Below the pieces are notes generated by a model that was given only the letters and a program-made list of their open reading frames with translations, made no database searches and was not told where the DNA came from. Made by a program: the position numbers and the translations under genes. A DNA stretch of 64,000 nucleotides from Gehongia tenuis (GTDB lineage Bacteria; Bacillota; Clostridia; Christensenellales; NSJ-53), in the NCBI RefSeq assembly GCF_014384795.1, contig NZ_JACRSR010000001.1, positions 1,116,001 to 1,180,000 on the forward strand, read 5' to 3'. The first letter of the stretch is position 1; every line of letters begins with the position of its first letter. Shown in pieces: positions 52,420 through 61,600 of the stretch.

Positions 52420-53100
52420 TTAGTCAACATACTCCACGCCGATCTTCTCAAGCGTCTGGTCGATCCAGTCCCGGTTGAGGCCTTTGCCGCTTGCGATATC
52501 CGCAAACTGGACGGTCTCGCTGGCCGTAACCTTTTTGGCGCTCTCCGCCAGCGCCTCGGCCTCCTCCGGCTTGATCACAAGCACGCTATCCCCATCGCCC
52601 ACCAGGATATCCCCAGGGCAGATCACCTGGCCCGCACAGGACACGGGAAAACCAATCTCTCCAGGGCCGTTCTTGTAGGGACCGTTGGGCGTCACGCCCT
52701 TAGCGTAAACCGGAAACTCTTCAATAGCCGCAATCTCGTCATGGTCGCGGATGCATCCATCAACGATAAAACCGGCAAGACCCTTCATCATGGCATAGCG
52801 GGTCATGATCTCGCCGCACAGGGAACGGCTCATGCTGCCGCCGGTAGCAATGACCAAAACGTCGCCGGGCTTTGCCATATCCAGCGCTTTATGGAACATC
52901 AGATTGTCGCCCGCAGGGGCCTTCACCGTGAAAGCGGTGCCCAGAAGGGGCGCTTTATTCATGGGACGAATCGAGGCGTCCAGCGCCGCGAGCCTGCCCA
53001 TGCAGTCGTCAATATTGGCTACCGGGACACCGCGGAACGCCTCCACCAGCTCCCTGTCCGGCCGTTCAAAATTCTTCTTGATTCTACATCCTGTTGGCAT
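52420..53100 (-). CDS. RraA-like/HMG-aldolase family protein
   Basis: A 226-residue protein of the RraA/4-hydroxy-4-methyl-2-oxoglutarate aldolase fold. The core A-T-G-G-S-M-S-R-S-L-C-G-E and D-G-C-I-R-D motifs (the Arg-Asp pair of the aldolase/decarboxylase site) are present near residues 85-120. In a metabolic operon it is more likely an aldolase or oxaloacetate decarboxylase than an RNase E regulator. The ATG at 53100 has GAGG 7 nt upstream. First gene of the operon divergent from lysR. Confidence 0.87.
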   Translation of the reverse strand: MPTGCRIKKNFERPDRELVEAFRGVPVANIDDCMGRLAALDASIRPMNKAPLLGTAFTVKAPAGDNLMFHKALDMAKPGDVLVIATGGSMSRSLCGEIMTRYAMMKGLAGFIVDGCIRDHDEIAAIEEFPVYAKGVTPNGPYKNGPGEIGFPVSCAGQVICPGDILVGDGDSVLVIKPEEAEALAESAKKVTASETVQFADIASGKGLNRDWIDQTLEKIGVEYVD

Positions 53101-53148
53101 AACCATTCCTCACTTTCCGAAAGCCTCACGGCTCCCATACCTGGTTTC

Positions 53149-53210
53149 AGAATAGCACAGAAGATAACCATTGAAAAACGAATAATTTCTCTGTATAATA
53201 TAAATATTAT
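53149..53210. promoter_or_regulatory. Divergent promoters and dyad between the RraA operon and lysR
   Basis: Plus strand: TTGAAA (53171-53176), 17 bp, TATAAT (53194-53199) for lysR. Minus strand: TTTTCA (53172-53177), 17 bp, TATTCT (53149-53154) with an extended TG for the RraA operon. The two -35 boxes overlap. The dyad ATAATAT-AA-ATATTAT (53195-53210) covers the lysR -10 and is centred about 60 bp upstream of the operon start, the classic position for a LysR activator that also represses itself. Confidence 0.7.
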
Positions 53211-53245
53211 CTATGATTAGTCCTATATGAAACGAGGAAAACGCC

Positions 53246-54169
53246 ATGAATCTTGCCGATATCGAAACCTTTCTCAGCATCGTGAACACCAAGAGCATCA
53301 CCAAGACCGCCGACCTGCTTTTTTTGTCCCAGCCTACGGTAAGCCACCGGCTGAGTTCACTGGAAAAGGATCTGGGTTTTTCGCTGGTGATTCGGCAAAA
53401 AGGACACAAGCAGGTGGAGCTTACTCCCAAAGGCCAGGAGTTCATCTCCATCGCGGAGCGCTGGATTTCCCTTTGGAAGGAAACCCAGATCCTGCAATAT
53501 AATGAGGATCGGATGCTGCTGACCATCGGCTGCACGGACAGTCTCAACAACACGGTGATGGCTCCCTTTTACCGCCTCATTCTCAAGGGTGAATATCCGC
53601 TGGACCTTAAGATCGAGACCCATCAATCGGCGGAGCTGTACAGCATCCTGAGCGAGCATGATATTGATATCGGTTTTGTTTACCACCATCTCAACTACAA
53701 GAACATCATCTCCGAGAAGCTCTTTCAGGAAAAGCTGTATCTTGTCCAATCGGATCAGCCGGCCGTCCCGCAGCCTCTCGTTCATACCAACGAACTGGAT
53801 CCCACCATGGAGCTTTTTCTGGCGTGGGACGACCACTATCAGATCTGGCATGACCGCTGGCTTACCGCTTCCTTCCGGCCCCATATCGCCGCAGACACCA
53901 TCACTCTTTTGGATCGCCTTTGGGAGGACCCCCGCCACTGGATGATCGCGCCAATCTCCGTCATCGAGGAACTGGCCCGCTTCCGGCCCATCTATGTAAG
54001 CGAGCTCAAGAATCCGCCCCCGGACCGCATCTGCTATAAGATCAAGCACAAATTTCCCAATGTGACCCATGAGCGAACCGTATCCTATTTCGAACAGCTG
54101 CTCGATGACTATCTCGCCGCCCATTGGCAGCCCATCAAAGTAGGCGAGGTTTGGGGTGGATCCCAGTAA
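53246..54169 (+). CDS. LysR-family transcriptional regulator
   Basis: A 307-residue regulator: N-terminal winged helix-turn-helix (about 1-65; K-T-A-D-L-L-F-L-S-Q-P-T-V-S-H-R), then a periplasmic-binding-type effector domain (about 90-295). Divergent from and probably controlling the RraA-pxpBCA-dehydrogenase operon. The effector is unknown; an oxo- or hydroxyacid would fit. ATG with GAGG upstream; strong terminator follows. Confidence 0.92.
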   Translation: MNLADIETFLSIVNTKSITKTADLLFLSQPTVSHRLSSLEKDLGFSLVIRQKGHKQVELTPKGQEFISIAERWISLWKETQILQYNEDRMLLTIGCTDSLNNTVMAPFYRLILKGEYPLDLKIETHQSAELYSILSEHDIDIGFVYHHLNYKNIISEKLFQEKLYLVQSDQPAVPQPLVHTNELDPTMELFLAWDDHYQIWHDRWLTASFRPHIAADTITLLDRLWEDPRHWMIAPISVIEELARFRPIYVSELKNPPPDRICYKIKHKFPNVTHERTVSYFEQLLDDYLAAHWQPIKVGEVWGGSQ

Positions 54170-54174
54170 AACAA

Positions 54175-54213
54175 GAAATACCCCAAAAGTGTATCGAGCT
54201 TTTGGGGTATTTC
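54175..54213. terminator. Bidirectional terminator between lysR and an aminotransferase gene
   Basis: Perfect 15-bp inverted repeat GAAATACCCCAAAAG / CTTTTGGGGTATTTC (54175-54189 with 54199-54213), 9-nt loop. It lies between convergent genes and can serve both. Confidence 0.9.
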
Positions 54214-54248
54214 TCTTATTGTAAGGGGGAAAGGTAACCGCTGTTGAT

Positions 54249-55424
54249 CTATTTCAAAGCTTCGATGGCGGCCTTGATGCGCTCACAGGCTTCCACAAGG
54301 TCCTCATATTTGCTGGCGTAGGAGATTCGAAGATAACCTTCGCCCTGCTCGCCGAATGCGGAACCGGGCACCAAGGCCACCTTGGCCGTATCCAGCAGAT
54401 ATTCCGCAATCTCCATCGAAGTTTTGCCCAGGGCCTTGACGTTTACAAAGATGTAGAACGCACCCCTCGGCACCTTGCAGCTGATGCCGTCAATCTTGTT
54501 CAGGGCATCGACCACATAATCTCTTCTCCTTTGATATTCCTTGAGCATAGCCTGAACGTCCGCCTCGCAGTCCTTGAGTGCGGTGATGGCCGCTTCCTGC
54601 ACGAAGGAGGACGCGCAGGTAACGGTGTACTGCTGAATGCGGACGCAGGCTTGGATGATCTCACGAGGCGCCGCCATGTAGCCAAGACGCCATCCCGTCA
54701 TGGAATAGGCCTTGGAAAAACCGCCCAAGGTAATTGTGCGTTCCTTCATACCGGGCAGTGAAGCTATGCTGGTGTATTTCTCACCGTCATAGACCAGTTT
54801 TTCATAAATTTCATCGGAAACCACCAGAAGATTGTGGCGAATTGCAATATCGGCCAGCTTCTCCAGCGTTTCCTTGCCAAGAACGCTGCCTGTAGGATTG
54901 TGGGGAGAGATAATAACGATCATCTTGGTTCGCTCGTTAATTTTGCTCTCCAGCTCCGCCATATCGATCTGATAGTCGTTCTCCTCAAGAAGCGTGTAGG
55001 GCACCGGCTTGCCGCCAAGAGCGCTGGGCACATGAATATAATTGAGCCACACCGGATCGGGAACCAATACCTCATCACCTTCGTCCAGGAAGGCTGCAAA
55101 GGATGCAAAGGTACCGGCGCCCACGCCAACGGTCACCAGGATTTCCGACGGATCGTAGCTGATGCCGTTTTCAGTGGCCAATTTTTCCGCAATGGCCTTG
55201 CGCAGTTCGGGGGTACCGTAGTTGGAAGTGTAAAACACATTGCCCTTCGCCAGGCTGTCGTAGGCGGCCTGCTTGATCTTCTCGGGCGTATCGAAATCGG
55301 GACGCCCCAGTTCCATATGGATAACTTTTTCGCCATTCTGCTGCATCTTGGTTGCTTTCTCCATCACAGCACGAATGCCGGAAAAGGGAAGATGCTCCAT
55401 TCTTTCCGCTGTTTCGTAGTTCAC
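54249..55424 (-). CDS. PLP-dependent aminotransferase (aspartate aminotransferase-like)
   Basis: A 391-residue class I aminotransferase. The PLP lysine lies in G-G-F-S-K-A-Y-S-M-T-G-W-R-L-G-Y near residue 233; S-P-H-N-P-T-G-S is the cofactor loop and the substrate Arg is in Y-L-R-I-S-Y near 369. It starts with GTG, AGGAGG 8 nt upstream, and has its own promoter, so it is a single-gene unit. Aspartate or alanine/branched-chain substrate cannot be distinguished here. Confidence 0.92.
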   Translation of the reverse strand: MNYETAERMEHLPFSGIRAVMEKATKMQQNGEKVIHMELGRPDFDTPEKIKQAAYDSLAKGNVFYTSNYGTPELRKAIAEKLATENGISYDPSEILVTVGVGAGTFASFAAFLDEGDEVLVPDPVWLNYIHVPSALGGKPVPYTLLEENDYQIDMAELESKINERTKMIVIISPHNPTGSVLGKETLEKLADIAIRHNLLVVSDEIYEKLVYDGEKYTSIASLPGMKERTITLGGFSKAYSMTGWRLGYMAAPREIIQACVRIQQYTVTCASSFVQEAAITALKDCEADVQAMLKEYQRRRDYVVDALNKIDGISCKVPRGAFYIFVNVKALGKTSMEIAEYLLDTAKVALVPGSAFGEQGEGYLRISYASKYEDLVEACERIKAAIEALK

Positions 55425-55460
55425 CTTTCTGCCTCCTCGTTCCCTTTCTTTGCTGTACTT

Positions 55461-55489
55461 AATGTAGCATCGGTGAATTAGAAAGTCAA
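55461..55489 (-). promoter_or_regulatory. Promoter of the aminotransferase gene
   Basis: Minus-strand TTGACT (55484-55489), 17 bp, TACATT (55461-55466), 37 nt before the GTG start. Confidence 0.7.
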
Positions 55490-55540
55490 TTTCATAATTT
55501 TAATGTGTAATATAAAATATATCTATATTTAACAGGGCAA

Positions 55541-55564
55541 AAAACCGGGGCGGTCATGCCCCGG
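55541..55564 (-). terminator. Terminator of the VOC-protein gene
   Basis: Leftwards CCGGGGC-ATGACC-GCCCCGG (55545-55564) followed by TTTTTTG. Confidence 0.88.
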
Positions 55565-55576
55565 CAGGTTATGCTT

Positions 55577-56041
55577 CTAACGATGCAAAAGTTTCAGCAG
55601 ATCCTTTACGGATACATCCATCCTTGCTGACACCTCTTCCATCGTCATACCCGTATCCAAAAAACGCTGGACAACCATTTCCATATCCTCCCCCACTTCA
55701 ATCAAGTGACCATCCAAATCGTAGAATCGAATGACCCTCTGACCCCAGCCGTGTTCTATCACATCGCCCAAAAAGACGATGCCCGGATACTTCTTCAGCT
55801 TTTTTAAAAAACCATCGAAATCTTTTTCCTCAAAGCAGAGCTCCATATTGTTGGCATAGTTCAATATCCTATCCTTCGGCAACTTTATCAGCCAATCGAA
55901 GTCCTGCTGTAGGGATAGGCCGCAGGTAAAGGAAATGTTGATGCCATAGTTTTGATCGAGTTCGAGGCCAAACAAATCCTCATAAAATTTCCGTGCGGCG
56001 TTGATATCCGCCACAGATAATACCACGCTGGTATAGTTCAT
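55577..56041 (-). CDS. VOC (glyoxalase/bleomycin-resistance) superfamily protein
   Basis: A 154-residue protein with one VOC domain (about 1-120): S-V-V-L-S-V-A-D-I at the start, F-Y-D-L-D-G-H-L-I-E-V-G at the end of the fold with the metal Glu. The last 35 residues form a short helical tail (M-E-E-V-S-A-R-M-D-V-S) that recalls a helix-turn-helix but is too short to call. ATG at 56041, after AAGGG. Possibly co-transcribed with the upstream rRNA methyltransferase gene; function unknown. Confidence 0.85.
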   Translation of the reverse strand: MNYTSVVLSVADINAARKFYEDLFGLELDQNYGINISFTCGLSLQQDFDWLIKLPKDRILNYANNMELCFEEKDFDGFLKKLKKYPGIVFLGDVIEHGWGQRVIRFYDLDGHLIEVGEDMEMVVQRFLDTGMTMEEVSARMDVSVKDLLKLLHR

Positions 56042-56062
56042 TCTCCACACCCTTTCCCATGC

Positions 56063-57421
56063 TCAGTTATCCGCACTCAGCTGCACCACGCACTCCACAT
56101 GACCCGAATGAGGAAAAAGATCGAAAGCTTTGGCACGCCGGGCCGCATAGCCAAAATCCCTCAAAAGAGCGATATCCCGCGCCAGGGTTGCGGGATCACA
56201 GGAGACATAGACCATGCGTTTGGGTCCCGCCTTCGCCATAGCGGCAAGAAAATCGGGATGGCATCCCTTGCGCGGCGGATCAAAGACCACTACATCCGGT
56301 TTAAATCCCTCCGCAATTTTCGCGGGCAGCACCTCCTCCGCCTTTCCCAGCCAAAATTCCGTTCGATCCGCCAGACCATTGTTTGCGGCATTGATTCGGG
56401 CATCTGCAACCGCTTCCGGAACAATTTCCACACCCACGGCCCGCTTCGCCTGCCGGGCCAGCACCAAGGTCAGGGTGCCCGTTCCGCAGTAGCCGTCAAA
56501 GACCGTGTCCTCCTTTGTCAGCTCTCCATACTCCGCCGCCTTTTCATACAGCCGCTGGGCCTGCGCCGGATTAACCTGAAAAAAGGAGGCGGGCGACACC
56601 CGAAACTTGAGCCCGCAAAGCTCGTCCTCAATATGGTCCCTGCCCCAAAGCGTCCTCCATCCGTCCCCCAAAATCACGTTGCCCGATCTCATATTTTGGT
56701 TCACCATCACACCGGCCAGACCTTCCACCCGTTCCTTCAGAAATTCGGCAATGCGTTCTTCGCCGGGCAGAGCTCTGCCTCGGATGATGTAGGCGATCAT
56801 CACCTCGCCGGTGCTTTGTGAGGCCCGAATCATCACATGGCGCAGCAAACCCGCTCCCGATGCTTCATCATAAGCGGGCACAGGATATTTTTTGAGACAT
56901 TCGCATACCCCTTGATAAGCCTGCTGAATGACGGGCATCTGTACCGGACAGCGCTCCACTGGCACCAGCCGGTGACTGCGGGCCGCATAGAAGCCAAGAC
57001 GGGCGCCGCCCTCCACCATTGCTGCAGGATAGGGCGCCTTGTTTCGATATCCGTAGGGGTTCTCCATACCCACAATGCCTTCGAAGATGTCCGAATCCAC
57101 GCCGCCGATCCGAGCTAGGCAGTCCACCACCCGCTTTGCCTTCATTTGAAGCTGTGCCGGATAGCTGAGATGCATCAGCGTGCAGCCTCCGCACCGGCCA
57201 AAGGCGGGGCAGGTCGCCTCCGTCCGCTGGGATGAGGGCTTCAACAGCTCCATGATACGCCCCACGGCATAATTTTTGGCGACTTTGATGATCTCAATTT
57301 CCGCCGTCTCCTCCGGCAGCAGTCCTTTCACAAATACGGCCATGCCTTCCACGTGGGCAACGCCCATCCCCTCGTGGGTCAAATCATCGGCGGTAACCGC
57401 CAACTTATCCTGTTTTTTCAT
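56063..57421 (-). CDS. rlmD: 23S rRNA (uracil-5-)-methyltransferase, RumA/RlmD type
   Basis: A 452-residue class I RNA m5U methyltransferase: TRAM domain (about 5-60), iron-sulfur cysteines C-P-A-F-G-R-C-G-G-C near residue 72, SAM site F-D-G-Y-C-G-T-G-T-L near residue 310, and the nucleophile Cys in V-S-C-D-P-A-T-L near residue 410. In Firmicutes the homologous RlmCD may modify both U747 and U1939, so the exact position is uncertain. ATG at 57421 with GGAG 6 nt upstream. Confidence 0.9.
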   Translation of the reverse strand: MKKQDKLAVTADDLTHEGMGVAHVEGMAVFVKGLLPEETAEIEIIKVAKNYAVGRIMELLKPSSQRTEATCPAFGRCGGCTLMHLSYPAQLQMKAKRVVDCLARIGGVDSDIFEGIVGMENPYGYRNKAPYPAAMVEGGARLGFYAARSHRLVPVERCPVQMPVIQQAYQGVCECLKKYPVPAYDEASGAGLLRHVMIRASQSTGEVMIAYIIRGRALPGEERIAEFLKERVEGLAGVMVNQNMRSGNVILGDGWRTLWGRDHIEDELCGLKFRVSPASFFQVNPAQAQRLYEKAAEYGELTKEDTVFDGYCGTGTLTLVLARQAKRAVGVEIVPEAVADARINAANNGLADRTEFWLGKAEEVLPAKIAEGFKPDVVVFDPPRKGCHPDFLAAMAKAGPKRMVYVSCDPATLARDIALLRDFGYAARRAKAFDLFPHSGHVECVVQLSADN

Positions 57422-57435
57422 ATTTATCTCCATCA

Positions 57436-57465
57436 GAAAAGGCCCAGCTTACGCCGGGCCCTTTC
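57436..57465 (-). terminator. Terminator of pfkA
   Basis: Leftwards AAAGGGCCCGGC-GTAA-GCTGGGCCTTTT, between the pfkA stop and the rlmD start; one mismatch in the stem. Confidence 0.85.
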
Positions 57466-57476
57466 GATTCCTCTCA

Positions 57477-58436
57477 TCAGTTGGCGAGTTCAATCGCCAG
57501 ATCGTACAATTCCTTGCTGAAGGTCCGTTTCTGGGCCAGAGCCTCATCGATATCCATATCGAAGATCTTCTCGCCCTTGACTCCCACCAGGCGATTGCCA
57601 ACCCCCTTGCTCAAAAGCTTCACGGCATGGGCGCTCATGCGGCTGGCCAAAATGCGGTCCCGGCAGGTGGGCGTTCCGCCCCTCTGCACATGGCCCAGCA
57701 CCACGGGCCGGGTTTCAAGGCCCGTTCCCTTCTCCACCAATTCGCTGATCTCCTCGCCATGGCCCGCGCCTTCCGCAAGCACAATGATGGAGGAGAGCTT
57801 GCCCCGCTCCTTGCCGGCCAAAAGCCGCTGGCAGATATAATCGATGCTCACCGGGATTTCCGGTACCATAATCACTTCGGCGCCGCCGGCGATGCCCGCA
57901 TAGAGGGCGATATCCCCGCATCTGCGGCCCATCACCTCCACCACGCTCACTCGCTCATGGGAGGTCATGGTGTCCCGAATATTGTTGATGGCGGAAACCG
58001 CCGTGTTAACCGCCGTATCAAAGCCAAGGGTGTACTCGGTATAGGCAAGGTCGTTGTCGATGGTGCCTGGCAGCCCCACCGTGGGGATGCCTAGGCGGCT
58101 CAGCAGCTGAGCACCGCGGAAGCTTCCGTCACCGCCGCAGACGATCACGCCTTCAATGCCGTATTTTTGGATCTGTTCCACTGCCTTGGCGCGGCCTTCC
58201 TCGGTCTTAAACTCTTCGCAGCGGGCAGTTTTAAGAATGGTCCCCCCGCGCTGGATGATATCGGCAACGCTCCTTGGCGTCATCTTCTCAATCTGGCCGT
58301 TAATAAGACCATTGTAGCCGCGGCTCACACCATAGACTTCCATGCCATGATAATCGGCGATGCGTACAACGGCGCGGATGGCGGCATTCATACCCGGCGC
58401 ATCTCCGCCGCTGGTCAAAACTGCAATTTTTTTCAT
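57477..58436 (-). CDS. pfkA: ATP-dependent 6-phosphofructokinase
   Basis: A 319-residue glycolytic enzyme. ATP site G-G-D-A-P-G and G-G-D-G-S; catalytic T-I-D-N-D near residue 125; fructose-6-phosphate site M-G-R-R-C-G-D near 170. The Gly after G-G-D-G-S matches ATP- rather than PPi-dependent enzymes. ATG at 58436 with GGGGT upstream. Located downstream of dnaE, as in many clostridia, with a structured spacer between them. Confidence 0.96.
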   Translation of the reverse strand: MKKIAVLTSGGDAPGMNAAIRAVVRIADYHGMEVYGVSRGYNGLINGQIEKMTPRSVADIIQRGGTILKTARCEEFKTEEGRAKAVEQIQKYGIEGVIVCGGDGSFRGAQLLSRLGIPTVGLPGTIDNDLAYTEYTLGFDTAVNTAVSAINNIRDTMTSHERVSVVEVMGRRCGDIALYAGIAGGAEVIMVPEIPVSIDYICQRLLAGKERGKLSSIIVLAEGAGHGEEISELVEKGTGLETRPVVLGHVQRGGTPTCRDRILASRMSAHAVKLLSKGVGNRLVGVKGEKIFDMDIDEALAQKRTFSKELYDLAIELAN

Positions 58437-58462
58437 CGTTACCCCACCCCAACAATTCATTT

Positions 58463-58557
58463 ATCGGTTCGATCCGTCCAAAACGATTTAAAACCTCCCG
58501 GTTTTAAATCTGGATCACCGATGTATTTTTTGGCAAGCCGGGCTTTTTTACCGGCTT
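58463..58557 (-). other. Structured spacer between dnaE and pfkA
   Basis: GATTTAAAACC-TCCC-GGTTTTAAATC (58485-58510) is a perfect 11-bp hairpin, enclosed by an outer helix pairing ATCGGT and GATCC (58463-58468, 58471-58475) with GGATC and ACCGAT (58512-58522). A second repeat, AAGCCGG/CCGGCTT, lies at 58535-58557. Leftwards the inner hairpin is followed by only GTTTT, a weak terminator. It may stabilise or adjust pfkA mRNA. Confidence 0.5.
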
Positions 58558-58639
58558 CCCACATGCGGCAAATTGGCGTTCCGGCAGAAATGCACCTACT
58601 TGCCTACTTTACCCATTTTACAAGATAAAGTGTGCTCCG

Positions 58640-61600
58640 TCAATGACCAACCTTCAATCGCACGCTGTCTTCACCCACCAATTTTTTTAAGCTGTCCAAA
58701 AGCTCCGGGCCCGGCTTAATCGGCAGGCTTTTCATTGCATAAGTCCTGCGGTCGGATGCATCCATCAGGATCACGGGCAGCTCCCCGGGATTCAGCCGAA
58801 GGGCGATGCGGATCTTCTTCACCACCGGATCATCGATGGTGGGCACCTTGATATAGAGCTTTCCCTGCGCGGGAACCGGCCTCTCCCTTTCCGGCTCCGG
58901 TTCGGCCACAGCGCCCAGCGGCAGTACCTCATCGGCCAAAATCTTGGGATCCTCCTCCTCGCGGACGCTGAGCTTTCCCCGCACTCGGATGGCCATTCCT
59001 TCCGTGAGAAGGCCTTGGCTCTTCTCGTAGACCTTGGGAAAAATGAGGCACTCAAGGCTTCCCGTCATATCCTCCAGCTGCACAAAGGCCATCACCTGAT
59101 TGTTTTTGGTGTATTTGAGGGTGCGGCCCGCCACCATGCCGGCCAGTTCTATTCTCTTGCCGTCATAGAGGTCGCCGGTCAGCAGAGCATTTTCCTCCAG
59201 CCGCTCTTTCAGCCTCGCCACCGTCCATTCCATTTTCTCCAGTTCCTTGACATAGGCCTCAAGCGGATGGCCCGAGATATAAACGCCCATGGTTTCCTTC
59301 TCCAAAGCCAGCTGCACTGTCGGCGCATAGCTGGGCAGATCGGGCAGCTCCAGCTTGGGCATCATCGATGAGGCGGCGCTCTCCTCCATGCTGAAAAGAG
59401 ATATTTGCCCCTTCACGTTGTGCTTGCGCTCCTGGGCTACCGAATCCATGACCTTCTCATAGACGTACATGAGCTGAGGCCTGATTGCGCCCAGAGAATC
59501 GAAGGCGCCGGCCTTAATCATGCTCTCCACCATACGCTTATTCAAAAATTCCGAATCGCCCCGCTGGCAGAAATCCAGAAAATCCTTAAAAGGCCCATTC
59601 TTCTGCCGCTCCTCCACCAGGATCTCTACCGCAGTGCTGCCCACGTTTTTGATGGCCAAAAGCCCAAAACGAATGGATTCCCCGTCCACACTGAACTTTC
59701 GGTAGCTGGTATTGACATCCGGCGGCAGCACCTTGATGCCCTTGTGGCGGCAGGTATCGATATAAAGAGCGATCTTCTCGGTATTGCCCATGACGCTGTT
59801 GAGCAGCGCCGCCATGAATTCCAGGGGATAATGAACTTTGAGATAGGCGGTACGGTATGCAACCACGCCGTAGGCCGCCGCATGGGACTTATTGAAAGCG
59901 TACTGGGCAAAAGCCGTCATCTCATCGAAAATGTCATTGGCGGTTTTGGCGTCCACACCGTTGCCCACACAGCCCGGCAGTACCCTTTCTCCATCCTCCA
60001 CCAGACCATTGATGAAGATATCCCGCTCCCGCTCCATGACGTCCTTCTTTTTTTTGGACATGGCGCGGCGCACCAGGTCGGAGCGGCCCATGGAATATCC
60101 GGCCAGATCCCGCACGATCTGCATGACCTGCTCCTGATACACCATGCAGCCAAAGGTCACGGACAGGATGGGTTCCAGAAGCGGATGGGCGTACTTTACC
60201 TGGTCCGGATGGCGGCGGCCCGCAATGTAGCGGGGAATCTGCTCCATGGGACCGGGCCGGTACAGGGAGATGCCGGCGATGATATCCTCAAAACAGTTGG
60301 GTTTAAGGTCCCGCAGGAAGCTCCTCATGCCCGTGCCTTCCATCTGGAACACGCCGTCGGTATCCCCGCTGGAGAGCATCTCATACACCCCCGGGTCCTC
60401 CATATCCATTTTTTCAAACTCGACCTTAACGCCCTTGTTTTTCTCCACAAGATCGATGGCCTCCTGAATGACCGTGAGCGTGCGCAGGCCGAGAAAGTCC
60501 ATCTTGAGGAGTCCCAGCTCCTCCAGGGTGGTCATCGGGAACTGGGTTACCACACTGTCCTCCGTCTTTTGCAGAGGCACGTATTCCATCAGCGGAACCT
60601 TGGAGATCACCACGCCCGCCGCATGGGTGGAAGCATGGCGCGGCAAACCCTCCAGTACCTTGGCCAGTCGGATCAGGCGGCCCACCGCCTCATCCTCCTC
60701 CGCCAGCCGCTTAAGCTCGCCGTTCATTTCAAGGGCCTTGTCGATGGTCATGCCCAGCACGAAGGGAATCATTTTGGCGATAGGGTCCACCTGGCTGTAG
60801 GCCATGCCAAGGGCCCGGCCCACATCCCGGATCACCGCCCGGGCCGCCATGGTCCCAAAAGTGATGATCTGCGCCACCCGATCCTGCCCATATTTCTCCA
60901 CCACGTAATCAATAACTTCGCCCCGGCGCTCATAATCAAAGTCGATATCGATATCGGGCATGCTGATTCGCTCCGGATTGAGGAAGCGTTCGAAGATAAG
61001 TCCATATTTGAGCGGATTCACATCGGTGATGGAAAGGGCATAGGCGGTGATGCTGCCCGCGGCGCTGCCGCGGCCCGGCCCCACGGGAATGCCATGATCC
61101 TTGGCATATTTGATAAAGTCATGGACAATGAGGAAGTAATCCACATAGCCCATCTGCTCGATCATGGACATTTCACTTTCCAAGCGTTCCTGCACTTCGG
61201 AAGGAACGGGCTGGAACCGCTTCTCAATACCTTCCTGACAAAGCTTCCGAAAGAATCCGGCAGCCGTATAGCCTTCGGGGACATCGAAAGCGGGCAGATG
61301 CATGGTGTCAAAATCAAAATCCACCTGGCACTGATCCGCAATTTTCACCGTGTTCTCCAGTGCATCCGGCACCGCTTCAAACAGGCGGGCCATCTCCTCC
61401 GGTGATTTAAGATAGAATTCCTCCGTCTCAAGGCGCATGTGCTCCGGATCGTCCAGGGTTTTACCCGTTTGGATGCACATGAGAATCTCCTGAGCCTCGG
61501 CATCCTCCTTCAGGATGTAATGGATGTCGTTGGTGGCCGTCATGGGGATTTGCAGTTCCCGGGCAAGTGCGATGAGCTTTGGCATAACCTCCCTCTCCTC

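Noticed and set aside
55577..56000. DNA-binding tail on the VOC protein
   Set aside because: The C-terminal helices resemble half a helix-turn-helix but are too short to support that call.
59405..61405. A 666-codon open frame on the plus strand opposite dnaE
   Set aside because: dnaE has every polymerase motif; the opposite frame has the same His-rich antisense look and no start signals.
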